The notes: generated by a model not told the origin, from the sequence alone. A stretch of 64,000 bases of DNA from Allium sativum (GCA_030737875.1 CM060924.1:152762197-152826196), one strand, 5' to 3'. Shown: positions 1 to 11,484, numbered from the stretch's first letter. Numbers and translations: made by a program.

Positions 1-972
1 TCTTTTCTCTTTTTTTTTTTTTTGATTTTAGTTTTTAACGGGGGGGGGGGGCCTGGGTAGTTATAAGGAGAGATATATAAATTTTTTTTTTTTATTTAAT
101 TTTAAAAAGTTGACCTTTTCAAACGACGTCTAAACGAGGCCCACTGTCTGCCGTCCATAGCGAAATACCCCCATTCCGAACACAATGGGATATGTATCGC
201 CAGCTGATTTGATCGTTTCGATCAGTTTCCGTTGAGTTTACATTTTAAATCACTTTATTGAATTTTAAACGTACTTTTCAAATTAACGGGGGCACATACT
301 AACTCTAAAAATTCCAGAAAAATATTTTCTAGCTTCGTATTGACGATACAGTCCTAACAAAACTAGTTTCGTCGAATTCTGAGACCGTTGGAAAAATGGC
401 CAATTTCCAGTCGATTAAAATCAACTGAAATGGTCAAAACACGTTTTCCTTCGCCACGCTCACATATTGATTCGAAAAATTATGAAATTTGGAATCTAAC
501 AATAATTTGACACTGCGGACCCAACAAAACTGGTTTCGTCGAAATCCGAGGTCATTTGCAAAATGTCCATTTTTAAGGGCCTGAATTCCATAGCGACTAT
601 TCAGAATTTTCAACTGGACATATCTTTTGATTCCCACTATGAAATGTGGATTTGTCGGATTCGTTGGGAAGATATTATCAATTAGATCCTATTATTTTTG
701 GTTTCACTAAAATCCGGATTGTTTTGCACCCGGTACATTCAATTGAAGTTTGAAATCGAATTATCGAACTACCGCGCCATTTTCAATTCTGTTTATAATT
801 ATATATAAATATTTATATTCTAACGACGACGCGTATAATATATACGTTGAATTCTATTCAAAATAAATTTCACGTCGATATTATTTAAAATAATCTATTT
901 TAAATATAGAAAATTCGCTGTAATTGCCAAAATAAAAATTTTAAACTGGCCCAGATTTTCCGGGTTATTACA
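1..972 (-). mobile_element. Giant-LTR family, 5' part of an LTR cut by the window edge
   Basis: Read on the minus strand this begins TGTAATAACCCGG at 972 and follows the same order as the complete family members: U3, a conserved 22-bp box (172-193), an A/T-rich TATA-like stretch (about 62-110), then the start of a C-rich block, seen here as a 12-base G run at 40-51. The same sequence occurs at 22080-23065, 42850-43834 and 44830-45419, and on the plus strand from 5930. The rest lies outside the window, so solo LTR and full element cannot be told apart. It is inserted in another LTR tip (973-1083). Confidence 0.85.
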
Positions 973-1083
973 AGTTCTGTTATTTTGTTCAATGTATGTA
1001 TGTACCCATAACAATTCGTCTTTATGAACGGTTTGAGTCCGTTTAACTACCGGTGAGAACTGGGCAAAAAGGTGGGTTGTTAC
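973..1083 (-). mobile_element. Tip of a different Ty3/gypsy LTR
   Basis: On the minus strand, position 1083 starts TGTAACAACCCACC, a typical plant Ty3/gypsy LTR beginning. After 111 bp it is interrupted by the giant LTR ending at 972. The sequence beyond the first dozen bases does not match the giant LTRs, so it is another family. It cuts a gag-like reading frame at 1083: the stop of that frame is formed by the TAA of this LTR. Confidence 0.55.
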
Positions 1084-1175
1084 ATAGGAGGAGTAGTTTC
1101 ATGATCGGTGATATTATCATCATTCTCGGCATTTTGATTAATGGCCTTCTTTGGTGGTCTACCTGGTTTACCCAT
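1080..1175 (-). pseudogene. Short gag-like N-terminal fragment interrupted by an LTR
   Basis: A 31-codon frame starts at 1175 on the minus strand, about 105 bases after a primer-binding-site-like sequence, where gag normally begins. It starts MGKPGRPPKK, a basic stretch resembling an AT-hook core (GRP followed by lysines), and continues acidic and Asn-rich. It stops because an LTR (973-1083) was inserted; the last codons and the stop come from that LTR. Gag start is inferred from position only, since the piece is too short to classify. Confidence 0.4.
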
Positions 1176-1280
1176 AGTTTCAGGCAAGGATTTGAAGTAG
1201 ATCGTAGTGAAATAAGATTAGATTCTTAATGTGAGGTTTTGAAACTTGTGGGAGAGTGTGAGAGGACGGAGAATTGAATC

Positions 1281-1300
1281 GGCCCCATGGTGGGCGCCAA
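1281..1300 (-). other. Candidate primer binding site, TTGGCGCCCACCATGGGGCC
   Basis: On the minus strand this sequence follows the LTR end ...GATAAACA by one base. TGGCGCCCACC-type sites occur directly behind 5' LTRs of many plant Ty3/gypsy elements. Together with the reading frame at 1175 it sets the orientation of the element as minus. Confidence 0.55.
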
Positions 1301-1301
1301 A

Positions 1302-2312
1302 TGTTTATCTCAAAATGTGAGTCAACACCAAGAGTACAAGATGCAATTCACGATGTACTTAAAAATGATAGAAATGGAGCCAAAAATCTAGAAAAATGCA
1401 AGTAAAGAGAGACACAAAGTTTTATAGTGGTTCAATCAAGCTTGATCTACATCCACTTTACCAAATGATTCCATTATTGCATCTAGAATTACAGGGCAAA
1501 CATATTCTCTCAATACATTCATCATTCACCTCACAATTCTCACTCTTCGACTTAATAAAGTTCTTCGGAGAAATTGGTGAGATCCTCCAAATATGATTAA
1601 CGGTGGATCAAATCTAATCTTTTCCCCAAGTTCTAATGAATCTTCAGGTCTTCATGATGAATTCAGAGATAGATATTTGATTTGAAATGGTTGTGATGAT
1701 CAAATTACTTAGAAAAGGTTGAAGATTGGATTTAACAGCCCTTCGGGATCACCAAAAAGCCTCCTCTATTAAAGTGGGATTGAATCCCTATTTAAAGACG
1801 TGAGGAACGAGTGAAATATAGCTCTCAGGTTTTGGACCGGGATGTTGTGTATTTAAAAAAATGCCACTGTAGCTAATTGCCAGTTTTTAGACTTCTGACC
1901 GATCCAAAGTGTCTCTACCCGATCCAATGTGTCTCGACCAGATCCAAGGGTACCAGAGTTACGCTGCAACAGTTCGATCCAATCCAAAGTATCGCTACCC
2001 GATCCAAATGTACCAGAGCTGTGTTATAACAGTCTGATTCGATCCAAAGTGCCTCTACCCTATCCAATGTGTCTCTACCCGATCAAAAGGTACCAGAGCT
2101 ATGTTATAACAGTCCGATCTGATCCAAAACATCTCGACCCAATCCAGAGCCATACAGACCGATCCATTTCTTCACAACTAGGCCGATCCACTATTTTATG
2201 GAACTGCTCGATCTATTGCTATATGACTTGGCCGATTCAATGCTTCACAAACTGACCGATCCATTTCTCCACAACCAGGCCGATCCACGCTATGTACATT
2301 TTATGGATAACA
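1302..2312 (-). mobile_element. 5' LTR of a minus-strand Ty3/gypsy element, boundary to the right uncertain
   Basis: The left end, TGTTTATCTC on the plus strand (minus-strand end GAGATAAACA), is set by the neighbouring primer site. A minus-strand TATA-like TTTAAATAGGG lies at about 1788-1798, leaving a leader of about 490 bp. The proposed right end at 2312 (minus-strand TGTTATCC) is the best TG start I could find and resembles the other end inverted; an alternative is 2298. No matching 3' LTR is in the window. The upstream half holds a minisatellite. Confidence 0.45.
1901..2280. repeat. Minisatellite of GATCCAAAGTGTCTCTACCC-like units
   Basis: About 20-bp units of the type GATCCAA-TGTGTCTCTACCC recur, grouped in larger 60-80 bp blocks that each contain GTACCAGAG (at 1950, 2010 and 2090) followed by a TTATAACAGT-like stretch. 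The spacing of 60 then 80 bp differs by exactly one 20-bp unit. Towards 2280 the units become CCGATCCA(T/C). The array lies in the upstream part of an LTR. The open frame through it is a by-product of the repeats. Confidence 0.75.
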
Positions 2313-2896
2313 TTTAGCATAAGCATAAGATAAGAGGTATCAAGATAGATAAATGTTACTGAATAAGAAAATACAGTAAAATATACAAGTACGAAGTAAA
2401 CGAGATAACAACGAAAGGTAATGATCAAGTAAGCTTCTCATTCATATCCCTAGAACAAGTTTCTGCATCAAAAATCAGAATATCAGGATTAGGTGTTACC
2501 CTAATTACTACCCATGCGATCGGCTCCCTACAGACATGAATAACATGTGCCAGCCACGGTAGTAGGGGATATCAGACCCTAACCCGTCAACTATAAAGAC
2601 ACAGTCGTATTCGTCGGTGTTGTAGCGTCTTTTTTTCCCCTATCAGATCCATGCACGCTTATGACTCCATCGGAACGCGCCTGTACCCACCTCCAAGACT
2701 TGGAATCTCTTATAATCCAGATCAGTAAAGCATGCCCTAGCCCCTACCTAGTGTGAGGCCCCTCTATGATACCAACAGGGATACTGACTGATACGGGTTC
2801 CACATAGCATGATTGACATAAGCCACCACCTAGGCTTATGCCCCCAAGTAACTCGGATTTTAAGAGTTCCAAACAGGATATAAACAGCAAGATGTT
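2313..2896 (-). mobile_element. Distal fragment of a chromovirus-type LTR (LTR G)
   Basis: On the minus strand this contains GTAGGGAGCCGATCG followed closely by GGGTAGT, shared with the LTR at 56720-59708 (around 59010), and a similar order of flanking words. It is probably the downstream continuation of the LTR piece at 16729-17335 / 31693-32757, separated from it by insertion of the element at 2897-16728. The exact left end is not clear. Confidence 0.55.
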
Positions 2897-4117
2897 TGTT
2901 TGCGAACAAATTAAACAATTGAAAACAACTATTTAATCCGTTCGGCTTTCCTTAACAACAAGGGTTGTTGTAAAGGGTGTCGAACTCTTAGACCATATAT
3001 ATTTTAATAATAAATCCAATCAAGTTATTTTAAAGATTTGATTGGCTGAAAACACATAAAATATATGAAAAAGAGAGTTTTTAATAACAAAAGAAAGCAA
3101 TTAGGGAGCAATGACATAGATTAAATTAACATGAATTAATAACCAAACAGATTAATGTAGATCTAATTCATGTTTCTGTCACAAATATGAATCAACGGTA
3201 ATTAGGTTTCTAGAAACAAATATGTGAATAACGACAAGTATAGCCTCAGTAGAAGCTACACTCTTAAACAACCATAGGCTATCAGGACAGTTTCACTATT
3301 TTATTTCTAAAACCCTAAAAGTTAGATCTACATCTGATAAGCATTAGATCGAACACGAATATACCCTATGAAGGAGCATAGCTGTTAAACGACACAGAGT
3401 ATGAAGGTGAAGATCTAACCTTTGGTTCAGATCTAGATCTATATACATGAAGTTCTAATCTCTTTGGCTATGTGATTCATATTGAATCTAATCTAAGCGT
3501 CAGCATCCCCTAATTAAAGGAGATTAGCTAGAAAACTAAAGAAGAAGAGAAAAAGAAAATAAACAACATAAATAAAATAAAATAAAAAGTAAAGAGAAAG
3601 AAAGAAGAATGATTTATTATTCCAAGAGAAAGTTTACAGAATAAAACCTAATGTCCTTCTAAATGAACAAGATACAAGTGTATTTATAGTTGATATGACA
3701 AAGTCTAATTGGCTAATTATACAATGTGGGACTAAAGAATTAGCCCAAATAACACATAAGCCAGTGTGAATGCAGCTGTAGAGTGAAAGGCCTTGCAAAT
3801 GAGCCAATGTGAACGCAACATGAGTGAGAGGCCTTACAAATGAGCCAATGTGAACGCAACATGAGTCTTCAGTGAGCCAAATCTACCAAGCTGAGCTCTA
3901 TTTTCAACCGTTCTTCAGGCGTTAAACTCTTCAAGCTTTAGCAATTTCAAACTTCACTCTTTTTAAGCAAATTCTTCATGCTTTATCCATCAAATGCTCT
4001 AAATGATGCTTTTTATCAACAATCTAAAAACACAGCTATAAATACACAATATCAATTATTTTAAATAGAAAACAAGATAAATAAGCGGATGAAAAATACA
4101 CATTTACGTGTATATCA
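2897..4117 (-). repeat. 3' LTR of the Athila/Tat-like element
   Basis: The 1221-bp LTR starts TGATATACACG on the minus strand at 4117 and ends CAAACA at 2897. It matches the 5' LTR copies at 15524-16728 and 30485-31692 along its length with scattered substitutions and small indels. A minus-strand TATA box (CTATAAATA) lies at 3681-3689. The purine tract immediately to the right shows that this is the 3' LTR. Confidence 0.88.
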
Positions 4118-4130
4118 AATACCCCCACTC
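4118..4130 (-). other. Polypurine tract GAGTGGGGGTATT
   Basis: The tract reads AAGAGTGGGGGTATT on the minus strand directly before the 3' LTR. The TTCGAGGACGAATAAA a little upstream is typical of sequence ahead of plant Ty3/gypsy purine tracts. It would prime plus-strand DNA synthesis. Confidence 0.75.
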
Positions 4131-5779
4131 TTATCTTTTTATTCGTCCTCGAATAAACTAAACTAAGATATATCACACTTTCATAGGAAACACGATTGCA
4201 TTTAGCGTATGCAACAAGCCGTTAAACCCGTAGGTGACCCTACTAGGATGAGTGTTGTCTCGTGAGGGTTTTTAGCGGATATTACCCCCAAAATCCAACG
4301 CGTCTTATGTACGCATATTAATCAAACAAAATATTTAAGGTCTTTCACATTCCAAGGATTTCACCTAACTTAAATAATAATGGTTTAGTCCCAAATTGTC
4401 CATCCCATTATTGGTGCAAAAATGAATAAAAAATTTCAAGCTGAATTGTAATTTCTAGATAATACTGTAATTGTCTTGAAGGTTAAGAGCGTGGTGTCTA
4501 CCAAAGTTGTACACATTGACAATGTGCACCCAATCATTTATTCATTTTTTTTGAATAATTTTGCACCAGAGTAACTATACTATATTGGATGTGAGTTATG
4601 CATAGATGAAGGAAAATTTTGTAAGTTCTAAAAATATTATAGATAAGAGGGAAAGTGTATTAGTTGAACTTCAACCTACAAAAGATAAAGTAATACTAAG
4701 GAACATATGGGCGTTTTGTTTCCTTTCATCTCCTCTACTACAATCCTCGCTTCTCAGTAAGGTATGATGGATGTGGATGGAATGGAAATGAATGCTTTAT
4801 AGTCAAGAATGATGGATGACTATTTTATGCTGAGAGATTTTCTCTTCATTGCCATTTTTTTCTTTTTCTTTTCTTTTCCTTTTTGCATGATGAATGATGA
4901 GTGGAGATGGAATGGAATGATACCATATATTATTTCATTTGATTCCTCATCTACTAAGCGAATCATAACCAACACTTCATGAAAGGAAAGTTTTGTGCCC
5001 TAGTTACTTTACTTCTATAACCCTAATTCAGCACACAAGTCTAGATTGATGTTATATAAAAAGATGAAAGGAAAGATAAGCAAAGTTTCGTAAGATAGAT
5101 AAGCCATACAAAATAAGATGTGGCGTATGGTTATCCTACCTCAAAACAAGTACGGAGTGGGTAGTGAAATATTGGTATAAGAAGTGACGTTTTTGAACCT
5201 TTGAAAATAAATCAGTAAAAGGTTCTATAGTATAACAATATAAGAAGAACTTGTCGAAACATGGATGTAAATCGACTAAAAATTGGGTTTGAATAATGTG
5301 GGGGTATCGAAGAATGCTACAATGAGTCATTTATCCTTAACTGGGCCAAGTGGATTTTAGAACTTACGAATTGAAAATTTTGAGTGGAAAAAATATTATG
5401 CATGAAAACGAACTCAAAAAATCCGACAAATGTAGGTGCAAAATCATTTTTGTTTGATGATTTTTTTTTGATTTTTTTTACTTGCACATTCTAACATGTA
5501 TAACAAGGGTTGACACGCTTACTCCAAAACACGACTAATGTCTGCACAGTCTCAAGCTAGCATCTTAAAAAGACATATTACGACTCAATGAATAAATAAC
5601 GTTCATTTCCATCACCCAACAATTCAACTTATCAAACAAGAACCATGGTGTTATTTATGAATATAAGTTAGTCATTATTCAACGAATGACCTAGTTCATA
5701 AAATTTGATTGCTGATGTAATGTAAATCCCCCCAAACTTGAGTGTGACTGTGCCCTCACAGTCGTTAATCAGACATATC
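4131..5779 (-). other. Non-coding 3' internal region of the Athila/Tat-like element
   Basis: I find no reading frame with a recognisable motif in either strand. The region is AT-rich. A second C-rich stretch at 5727-5736 reads on the minus strand as a purine run before a CAAGT-type word and may be an older or internal purine tract. Inverted GAATAA/TTATTC words occur near 4420 and 4540. Confidence 0.5.
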
Positions 5780-5929
5780 TTAGTGAAAGGGAAATAAAAT
5801 AAGAAGGTCAGCACGACTTACCAAGTACACGTGCAAAAAATAAGAAGTCATCGAACAGATGAACTGGTCCTCAATGGACCAATGGATCAGACTCATTAAG
5901 ATTGTGAGACACAACTCAAGCATAGAAAA
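5780..5929 (-). pseudogene. Continuation of the gag-like frame beyond the nested solo LTR
   Basis: If the solo LTR and one target copy are removed in silico, the minus-strand frame that runs into the LTR from 11791 continues open for about 49 codons and stops at 5782-5780. The piece is hydrophobic and Leu-rich with no motif I recognise. The continuity suggests that the insertion hit a frame that was still open, but this could be chance. Confidence 0.35.
5925..5929. repeat. Target site duplication GAAAA, left copy
   Basis: It is an exact 5-bp match to 11786-11790 on the other side of the solo LTR. Confidence 0.9.
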
Positions 5930-6700
5930 TGTAACAACCCGGAAATTCTGAGCCAATTTGAAAATTTTATTTTGGCTAATTTAATGAATTTTGAATATTT
6001 AAATGATTTATTTTAAGTAATAACGACGGAAAATTTATTATCGACGGTGTTAGAATGTATAAATTTATTATAGTTATAAAACGAGCCTGAAATGGCGCAG
6101 TAGTTTGAAAATTCGATTTCTAATTTCAAATGAATATACAGAATTCAATATAAGCCAGAATTAAACGAAACAAGAAATATTTGAATCTGTTTAACAATAT
6201 CTTTCAAACGAAGTTAAGGAACTGAGATTTCACCTTAAAAATGATAAGTTACGTCCAGTTTAAAATTCAGAATAGTCGCTGTAAAATTTAAATATATTTT
6301 AATATAATATAAAGCCCTTAAAAATAGCAATTTTGCAAACGACCTTCGTTTTCGACGAAACCACTTTTGTTGGATCCGGGATGTCAAATTTTTGTTAGGT
6401 TTCAAAATTCATAATTTTCTGAATCAATATGTGAGCGTGGCAAAGGAAAACGCATTTGACCAGTTTCAGTTGAATTTAATAGACTAGAAAATGGCCATTT
6501 TTCAAACGGTCTCAGAATTTCACGAAATTAGTTTTGTTAGGACCGTATCGTCGATACGAAGTTAGAAATGATTTTTCTGGAATTTTTCGAGTTAGTATGT
6601 GACCCCGGTAAATTGAAATGCGCGTTCAAATTGAATATATACTGATTTATAATTTAATTTAAAGTAAAACTGATCGTAACAGCCGAATAGAGTTATGAAA

Positions 6701-6722
6701 CATATCCCATTATGTTCGGAAT
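6701..6722 (+). promoter_or_regulatory. Conserved 22-bp U3 box of the giant-LTR family
   Basis: The box (CATATCCCATT-TGTTCGGAAT) is kept almost unchanged, on the opposite strand, at 172-193, 22269-22290, 43035-43056 and 44958-44979. It lies about 100 bp upstream of the TATA-like stretch. Function is unknown; position and conservation suggest a promoter element. Confidence 0.5.
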
Positions 6723-6812
6723 GGGGTTATTTAGCTAGGGACGACAGTCGTTGGGTTCAGTTTGGTGTTCGAATTAAAAAGTCAACTTTTCTTTGGAAAA
6801 TTAAATATAACA

Positions 6813-6870
6813 TAATTTATTATATAGTCACTCTCTCTCCCCTCCCTTTCATTCACGGTCAACGCCTCTC
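6813..6870 (+). promoter_or_regulatory. TATA-like and CT-rich start region of the giant LTR
   Basis: TATATAG at 6821-6827 is followed by CTCTCTCTCCCCTCCC, resembling a plant Y-patch. The other copies have TATA-like A/T stretches followed by CT-rich sequence (minus strand) at the same place. This would start an RNA through the GC-rich block. Confidence 0.5.
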
Positions 6871-6929
6871 TCTCTTCAACTTTATTTCCCCGTCAGTTTC
6901 CATAAAATATCGCGCCTCCTTTTTTAAAC

Positions 6930-7307
6930 CCGTCGCCCCCTTTTCACGTCCGCCGCCTGCCCTCATCCGGCCACCGCACCTCCAGCGGTCCCACCCCCAC
7001 GTCGGCCTCACCTCCTCCCCCTCCAGCGAGCCTCCCCGATGCTCCTCCCTCCCAAATTGCAACCAAACCGAAATCCAACCCCATCCGAACAAAATCCGGC
7101 CACCACTGGCCAAACTCTGACCGGCGCCGCCCCCTTGCCATCTCCGCACCCCTTCCCGCGCCACCTCAGCCCAATCCCGACCCCGTGGACCCCATTTTGA
7201 CCAAAAACCCGATTTTTTATCGAGTTCCAACCTTGCAATTTAGTCCTCGACCACTTGCGAACTCCGGCGTCCCTCCTCCGAGCCTCCATTGACCACCTCA
7301 TCCTCCG
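6930..7307 (+). other. GC-rich exon-like block inside the giant LTR
   Basis: A C-rich island sits in otherwise AT-rich DNA and ends sharply at a GTGAGT donor-like site. A 53-codon Pro-rich frame (7039-7200) begins MLLPPKLQPN. The corresponding blocks at 21843-22125, 42467-42905 and 44526-44830 are also C-rich in the LTR sense and carry short Pro-rich frames, but I could not align them by eye. The peptides are therefore probably a by-product of base composition. Confidence 0.5.
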
Positions 7308-7313
7308 GTGAGT
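7308..7313 (+). other. Splice-donor-like GTGAGT at the end of the GC-rich block
   Basis: CCG|GTGAGTG matches the plant 5' splice consensus and marks the change from GC-rich to AT-rich sequence. At the same boundary the other copies have GTGAGT (21842-21837, 42466-42461) or GTGAGC (44525-44520) on the minus strand. Confidence 0.45.
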
Positions 7314-7319
7314 GTTTAA

Positions 7320-7760
7320 TTTTAATTCTATACAAGTATGATAATAAAAATATGATTTTTATAATATGTGATGTATAAAAATACGATTTTTATATAGGTA
7401 TGATAATAAAAATATGATTTTTACATATGTATGAGTATAAAAATACGATTTTTATATTTGTAAAGCGAGGATAAAAAGATTAGATTTGGTTCACTATATA
7501 AAAATTTGATTTTTATACATGAAGTAGCGGCATAAAAATACGATTTTTATACACAGAGTTTTGAAATAAAAATATGATCTTTATTATGATGGAGCGATAA
7601 AAATATAATTTTTATCTATGAGAAGTGAGGGTCAAAATATGATTTTTATTTTATGATAAGCGATATAAAAATGTGATTTTTATTTATATAATAGCCGAAA
7701 GAAAATGTGACTTTTATATATAAAGTAGCGTTGTTAAAAATGTAATTTTTGACATATACC
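7320..7760 (+). repeat. AT-rich array of AAAAATATGATTTTTAT-like palindromic units
   Basis: About a dozen imperfect units of 30-45 bp each hold a short near-palindrome of the form TAAAAATnnGATTTTTAT, separated by words such as GAAGTAGCG. The same arrays occur at 21240-21660, 41915-42130 and 43930-44440 in the other giant LTRs. Confidence 0.7.
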
Positions 7761-10700
7761 GCGTGAAACGGATCTCGATGGAGACACGATGAATATTTCC
7801 TACATAAGAAGAGTCGTGGCGTTTGGTTTAGCTCTTGGTGAGAACTTCTCACTCAAATTTATTTTTCTAGTTAAATATATACTAGGATGTAGATGGTGTT
7901 TAGTAGCACCCGTCACCTTTGTTTGAAACCATGGATGTTTGGTTGATTTGTGAATTGAGTGATTTGGTTGAATTTGGTTTGAAAAATGAACGAATTGAGA
8001 TAATTTGATTTGGGTATTGCGTGGGCCATTATTAGACAGGGGACAAGGCTAGGCCTTATCCCGTTTCTAGTATCGCGCCGTTATGCCGCCGAAATTTTCT
8101 AAAATGTGTTAGAAAAATAAAAATATCATTTTAATAAGATAAATGAATAGAATGAAACATTCATTTACAAATCAAAACGATTTGTTGATGCACACCCATT
8201 TGACTGATATGGATTGGGACGATAAATTTTACACATCGCCCAACTGCACAAATAATATTTAGTATTTGTTGGCTGAAACCCCACACGGGTGTTGGGATGA
8301 AATTTGACGTACACTATTCCCAATAATTAGTTGTATGTCAATTGATAGGTTGGCATACAGTTGTGTGGTGCACTCTGGATGATGGTTGATTATTTATCAT
8401 TATTGTGATATACATATGTTGTATGAAATCCATATAAATCACTTTATATGGCAATTGGTTGTGTCTGATTCCAATTCAGAACTAAAGAATATTTTTAAAT
8501 AACGAATATTTTAAAATAATATTCTGTAAAGGATTAAAATCTGATTTTGATGTCCGATTTTGAATGGACATGAATTATTAAAATATATAAAGCCGTGTTG
8601 ATTAGATTAGCGCCATTTTGACGCGAACGATATTTATATCGATTTTATTCATTTTTATAATGAATATCGAAAAGGAAGTGATTTCAAAATCTAATATTTT
8701 GAAAATATTATCATTTATATGTTAATGAAATGAAATTCAATTTTGATTTAAAATTGAATATGAAGTTGAAACCATTTTGAAAACGAATTTAAAACAATTT
8801 ATAAAATACGTTTTGAATTGAAATCGAAGAAATATATAATATATATTATATATATATATTAATGGCCTGAATAGAACGCGCCGCGCCGCGGCAGTTCGCG
8901 AATTTCGACCATTGACTTCGAATTGACGTTATGGGAGATCCGACTGTCGGATTCTCCTAAAACTGGAACTGTTGGGTTCGTATCGAAAAGAGCTTTCTAA
9001 CGAATACAAAAAAATTGAAATCTAACGGTTGGATTTGGAATTATGTCCAAATCAAATTTGGAAAAGGTCGTTGTAAGTGTAATTCGATGACCGTATATGG
9101 AAATCGACTGTACGGGCCTTGATAAAATTATTAAAAATCTTAATAATTTTTGTAAAATAATAATAAATGATATAGAAGAAATTGAGATGAAAAAATTTCC
9201 ACGTTTGTAAATATAAAAATATATTTTTTATCAAAATGAACTAGTTATTAACTAGAATTATAATCCATTATTTTTCAATAAATAAAAAGGATTGAGAATG
9301 GTTTTTAATATAACCAGAATTTCCGACATATGAATTGGAACGGATTTGAATCGAAATTATCTTCAGAATATTTCGATATTAGATTCCGTGATTATACAGA
9401 TATTGTGGAGGAATTTGGAAGATATATATATCGTTATTTCCAATACGATATTGGTTGGTTTCAAAATTTGGTATCGAATATAAGCCGATATATTTTCTAT
9501 TCAGAGCCTTGTATTTAATACCAAAGTGAATTTTGGGTTGTCGTGAACGGTGTCTTCATTAACACTGTTCTTAAACCCAAGTGTGAAAAGAATAAATCTT
9601 TTAGTTAAGATTTGAAAATGAATTACCAATTAACTGACATTTAATTCGAATTGAAATAGAACGTGAATTGGGTTTATCGTGAACTGTGTTTTAAACGACA
9701 TTCGTTCTTTACCCGATTAACAGTAAAATTGGATTGAGGGTTTATCGTGAGCCGTGTTTTCAAGGACATTGGTTCTTTAACCCAGTTAAAGATTAAAACA
9801 AAGTGGAGTTTTAATGAATCTTAAATTAGATTGATATGATCGAGAATGGAGTACCGCCAGTTTTGCTCCAAGCGATAGTAAAATCTTTAATTAGATTCGA
9901 ACGTAAAATGGTAATTAATTTTACCGATAACACCGTGGTGTTAGATATGTAGTATCACCAGTTTTGCTCCATGGGATGAATAGGTTGGGATTGGGTAATA
10001 AAATAAATGATTACTTCGGTATGGTTCGCTAATCCCGACTAGTTTGGATAAACTTTAAATATGCTTTGAATTGAAATTCAAAAGAAGATTAAAGATGAAA
10101 TTTAAAAGGATTTAAATTTGATAAAATTAATGGGAACCTTTCCCTAGAAACAAGAATATTTGAATAAAAGGATATTCTGAATTGGAATAAGGCGTATGTT
10201 ATGTTCGTGTAACACTTGTTTATTATATACGCGAGTTATTCGGAAAGACCGGGTTTATCCCATTCTGAATAACTGATACGACGATATGTCGAAGATGAAG
10301 ACGGTGGTTGAAGACCGGAGGTCTTCACATCGTTTGGATGATTCTTGATAATCTTGATTGGGCTGTACACCCAAGAGGAGGGAATACGTTGGTGATCGTC
10401 TAGACGCACTTGGAGATCGATGGATATGCGTGGTGCAAGGTGCCTCCGGTTTCGTTCAGACCCAGAACGGACTTGTAAATGGATGGTGTGTCTGACATTG
10501 GATTTCATTCTATGTGATTGATAGACATCGGGTGCATAGCATGAATTGCCTGTGTGGCATGCTAAGATGCAAATGATCAAGGCTTTTATTGAAAAGCAAA
10601 GTCTTGTGGTTGATGAGCGTTGATTCGCGAGCCTCACACCCCGGTGTGAACCAAAAACTAGAGAAGGACCACAGGGAGGGCATGCGTTTCTTTCTAGTTA

Positions 10701-11460
10701 GGAGTGGCGTCAGTGCTTAAAACTGGCTGACGAGTTTGACTCATGTGGATGATGGATTTTCAGGCTCCTCGGTTATATCGGTTTCGGTCGATGCATTCTG
10801 GTTGGCAGACGGACCAGACTTATGCCCCATAGGGCGGGGAAACGCAGTGTCCAGGGTTTAATTTTAATCCACATCGGTGGACCGGCCCTGACGATCCATA
10901 GGTCACTCGAGCTCTAACCTGAGACACGGACTAGAGCGTCTCGAAGTGGTGAGGACTATCTTTTGCCTCGGTTCACAGATGGAAATCCAATTTCCAATAC
11001 GACATTTTGCGGTTTTATTTATAGAGCCTAGTATGGCGACATAGTGGGATGGGGCACTCATGCCATCTATGATTGATACTTATGATTGAAATTGTTTTTG
11101 AAACACTTATGCACTAGTAATAATATCAAATGATTTCGTTTTATACGTATCAAGCATTCTTTGGCTATTATAAGGTAACACCCTATCCTCCGGCTTGTGT
11201 TGCATTGTGTGATGGGACCTGGGTCTTATAATAGCTTCATTGTTCTTTATTTAGCATTGCGCTGTTTGTTTTATGCACTGGTATTCTTGGGAGGAAACCC
11301 GTTCCGTGTTATACGGCGTGGTCCCTTGATTGACCTAACTTGAAAATAAAGCTTTGATAACTGTTTTAGTTCTCACACCAGTCACATGACTGGCCTGGAG
11401 TTTATTGTTTAACCTAAACTCTAGGTGCCCTTATTTTCCGCACGGGCAGCTAGTAGTTTT

Positions 11461-11484
11461 GGTTTTGCAGATTTATATTCACAG
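11461..11484 (+). other. Splice-acceptor-like sites near the LTR 3' end
   Basis: GGTTTTGCAG ends at 11470 and ATTCACAG ends at 11484 before GATCCTGG. The first is kept at 17628-17619 and 24395-24386 (minus strand) but lost in the copy starting 32758. A CAG before a TCC-type word occurs at the same place in the chromovirus LTRs (52227-52229 and 59352-59354). Confidence 0.35.

Noticed and set aside
1929..2255. A 108-codon frame with repeated SLPDP-VPEL words.
   Set aside because: It is the translation of a minisatellite within an LTR; no start context or conservation supports it.
2896..2897. Exact target duplication for the Athila/Tat-like element.
   Set aside because: Flanks ATGTT and ATATG (ATGTG in the duplicate) do not match exactly, so I do not claim one.
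6695..7301. Overlapping long frames on both strands of the GC-rich block.
   Set aside because: GC-rich DNA has few stop codons; the frames are low-complexity Pro/Arg/Gly and are not kept between copies.
10236..10637. A 133-codon minus-strand frame in the solo LTR, with a related C-terminal part in the other giant LTRs (18613-18870, 25380-25637, 34147-34422).
   Set aside because: It is antisense to the LTR, broken by different frameshifts and start losses in each copy, and has no motif; similarity is what shared LTR descent alone would give.
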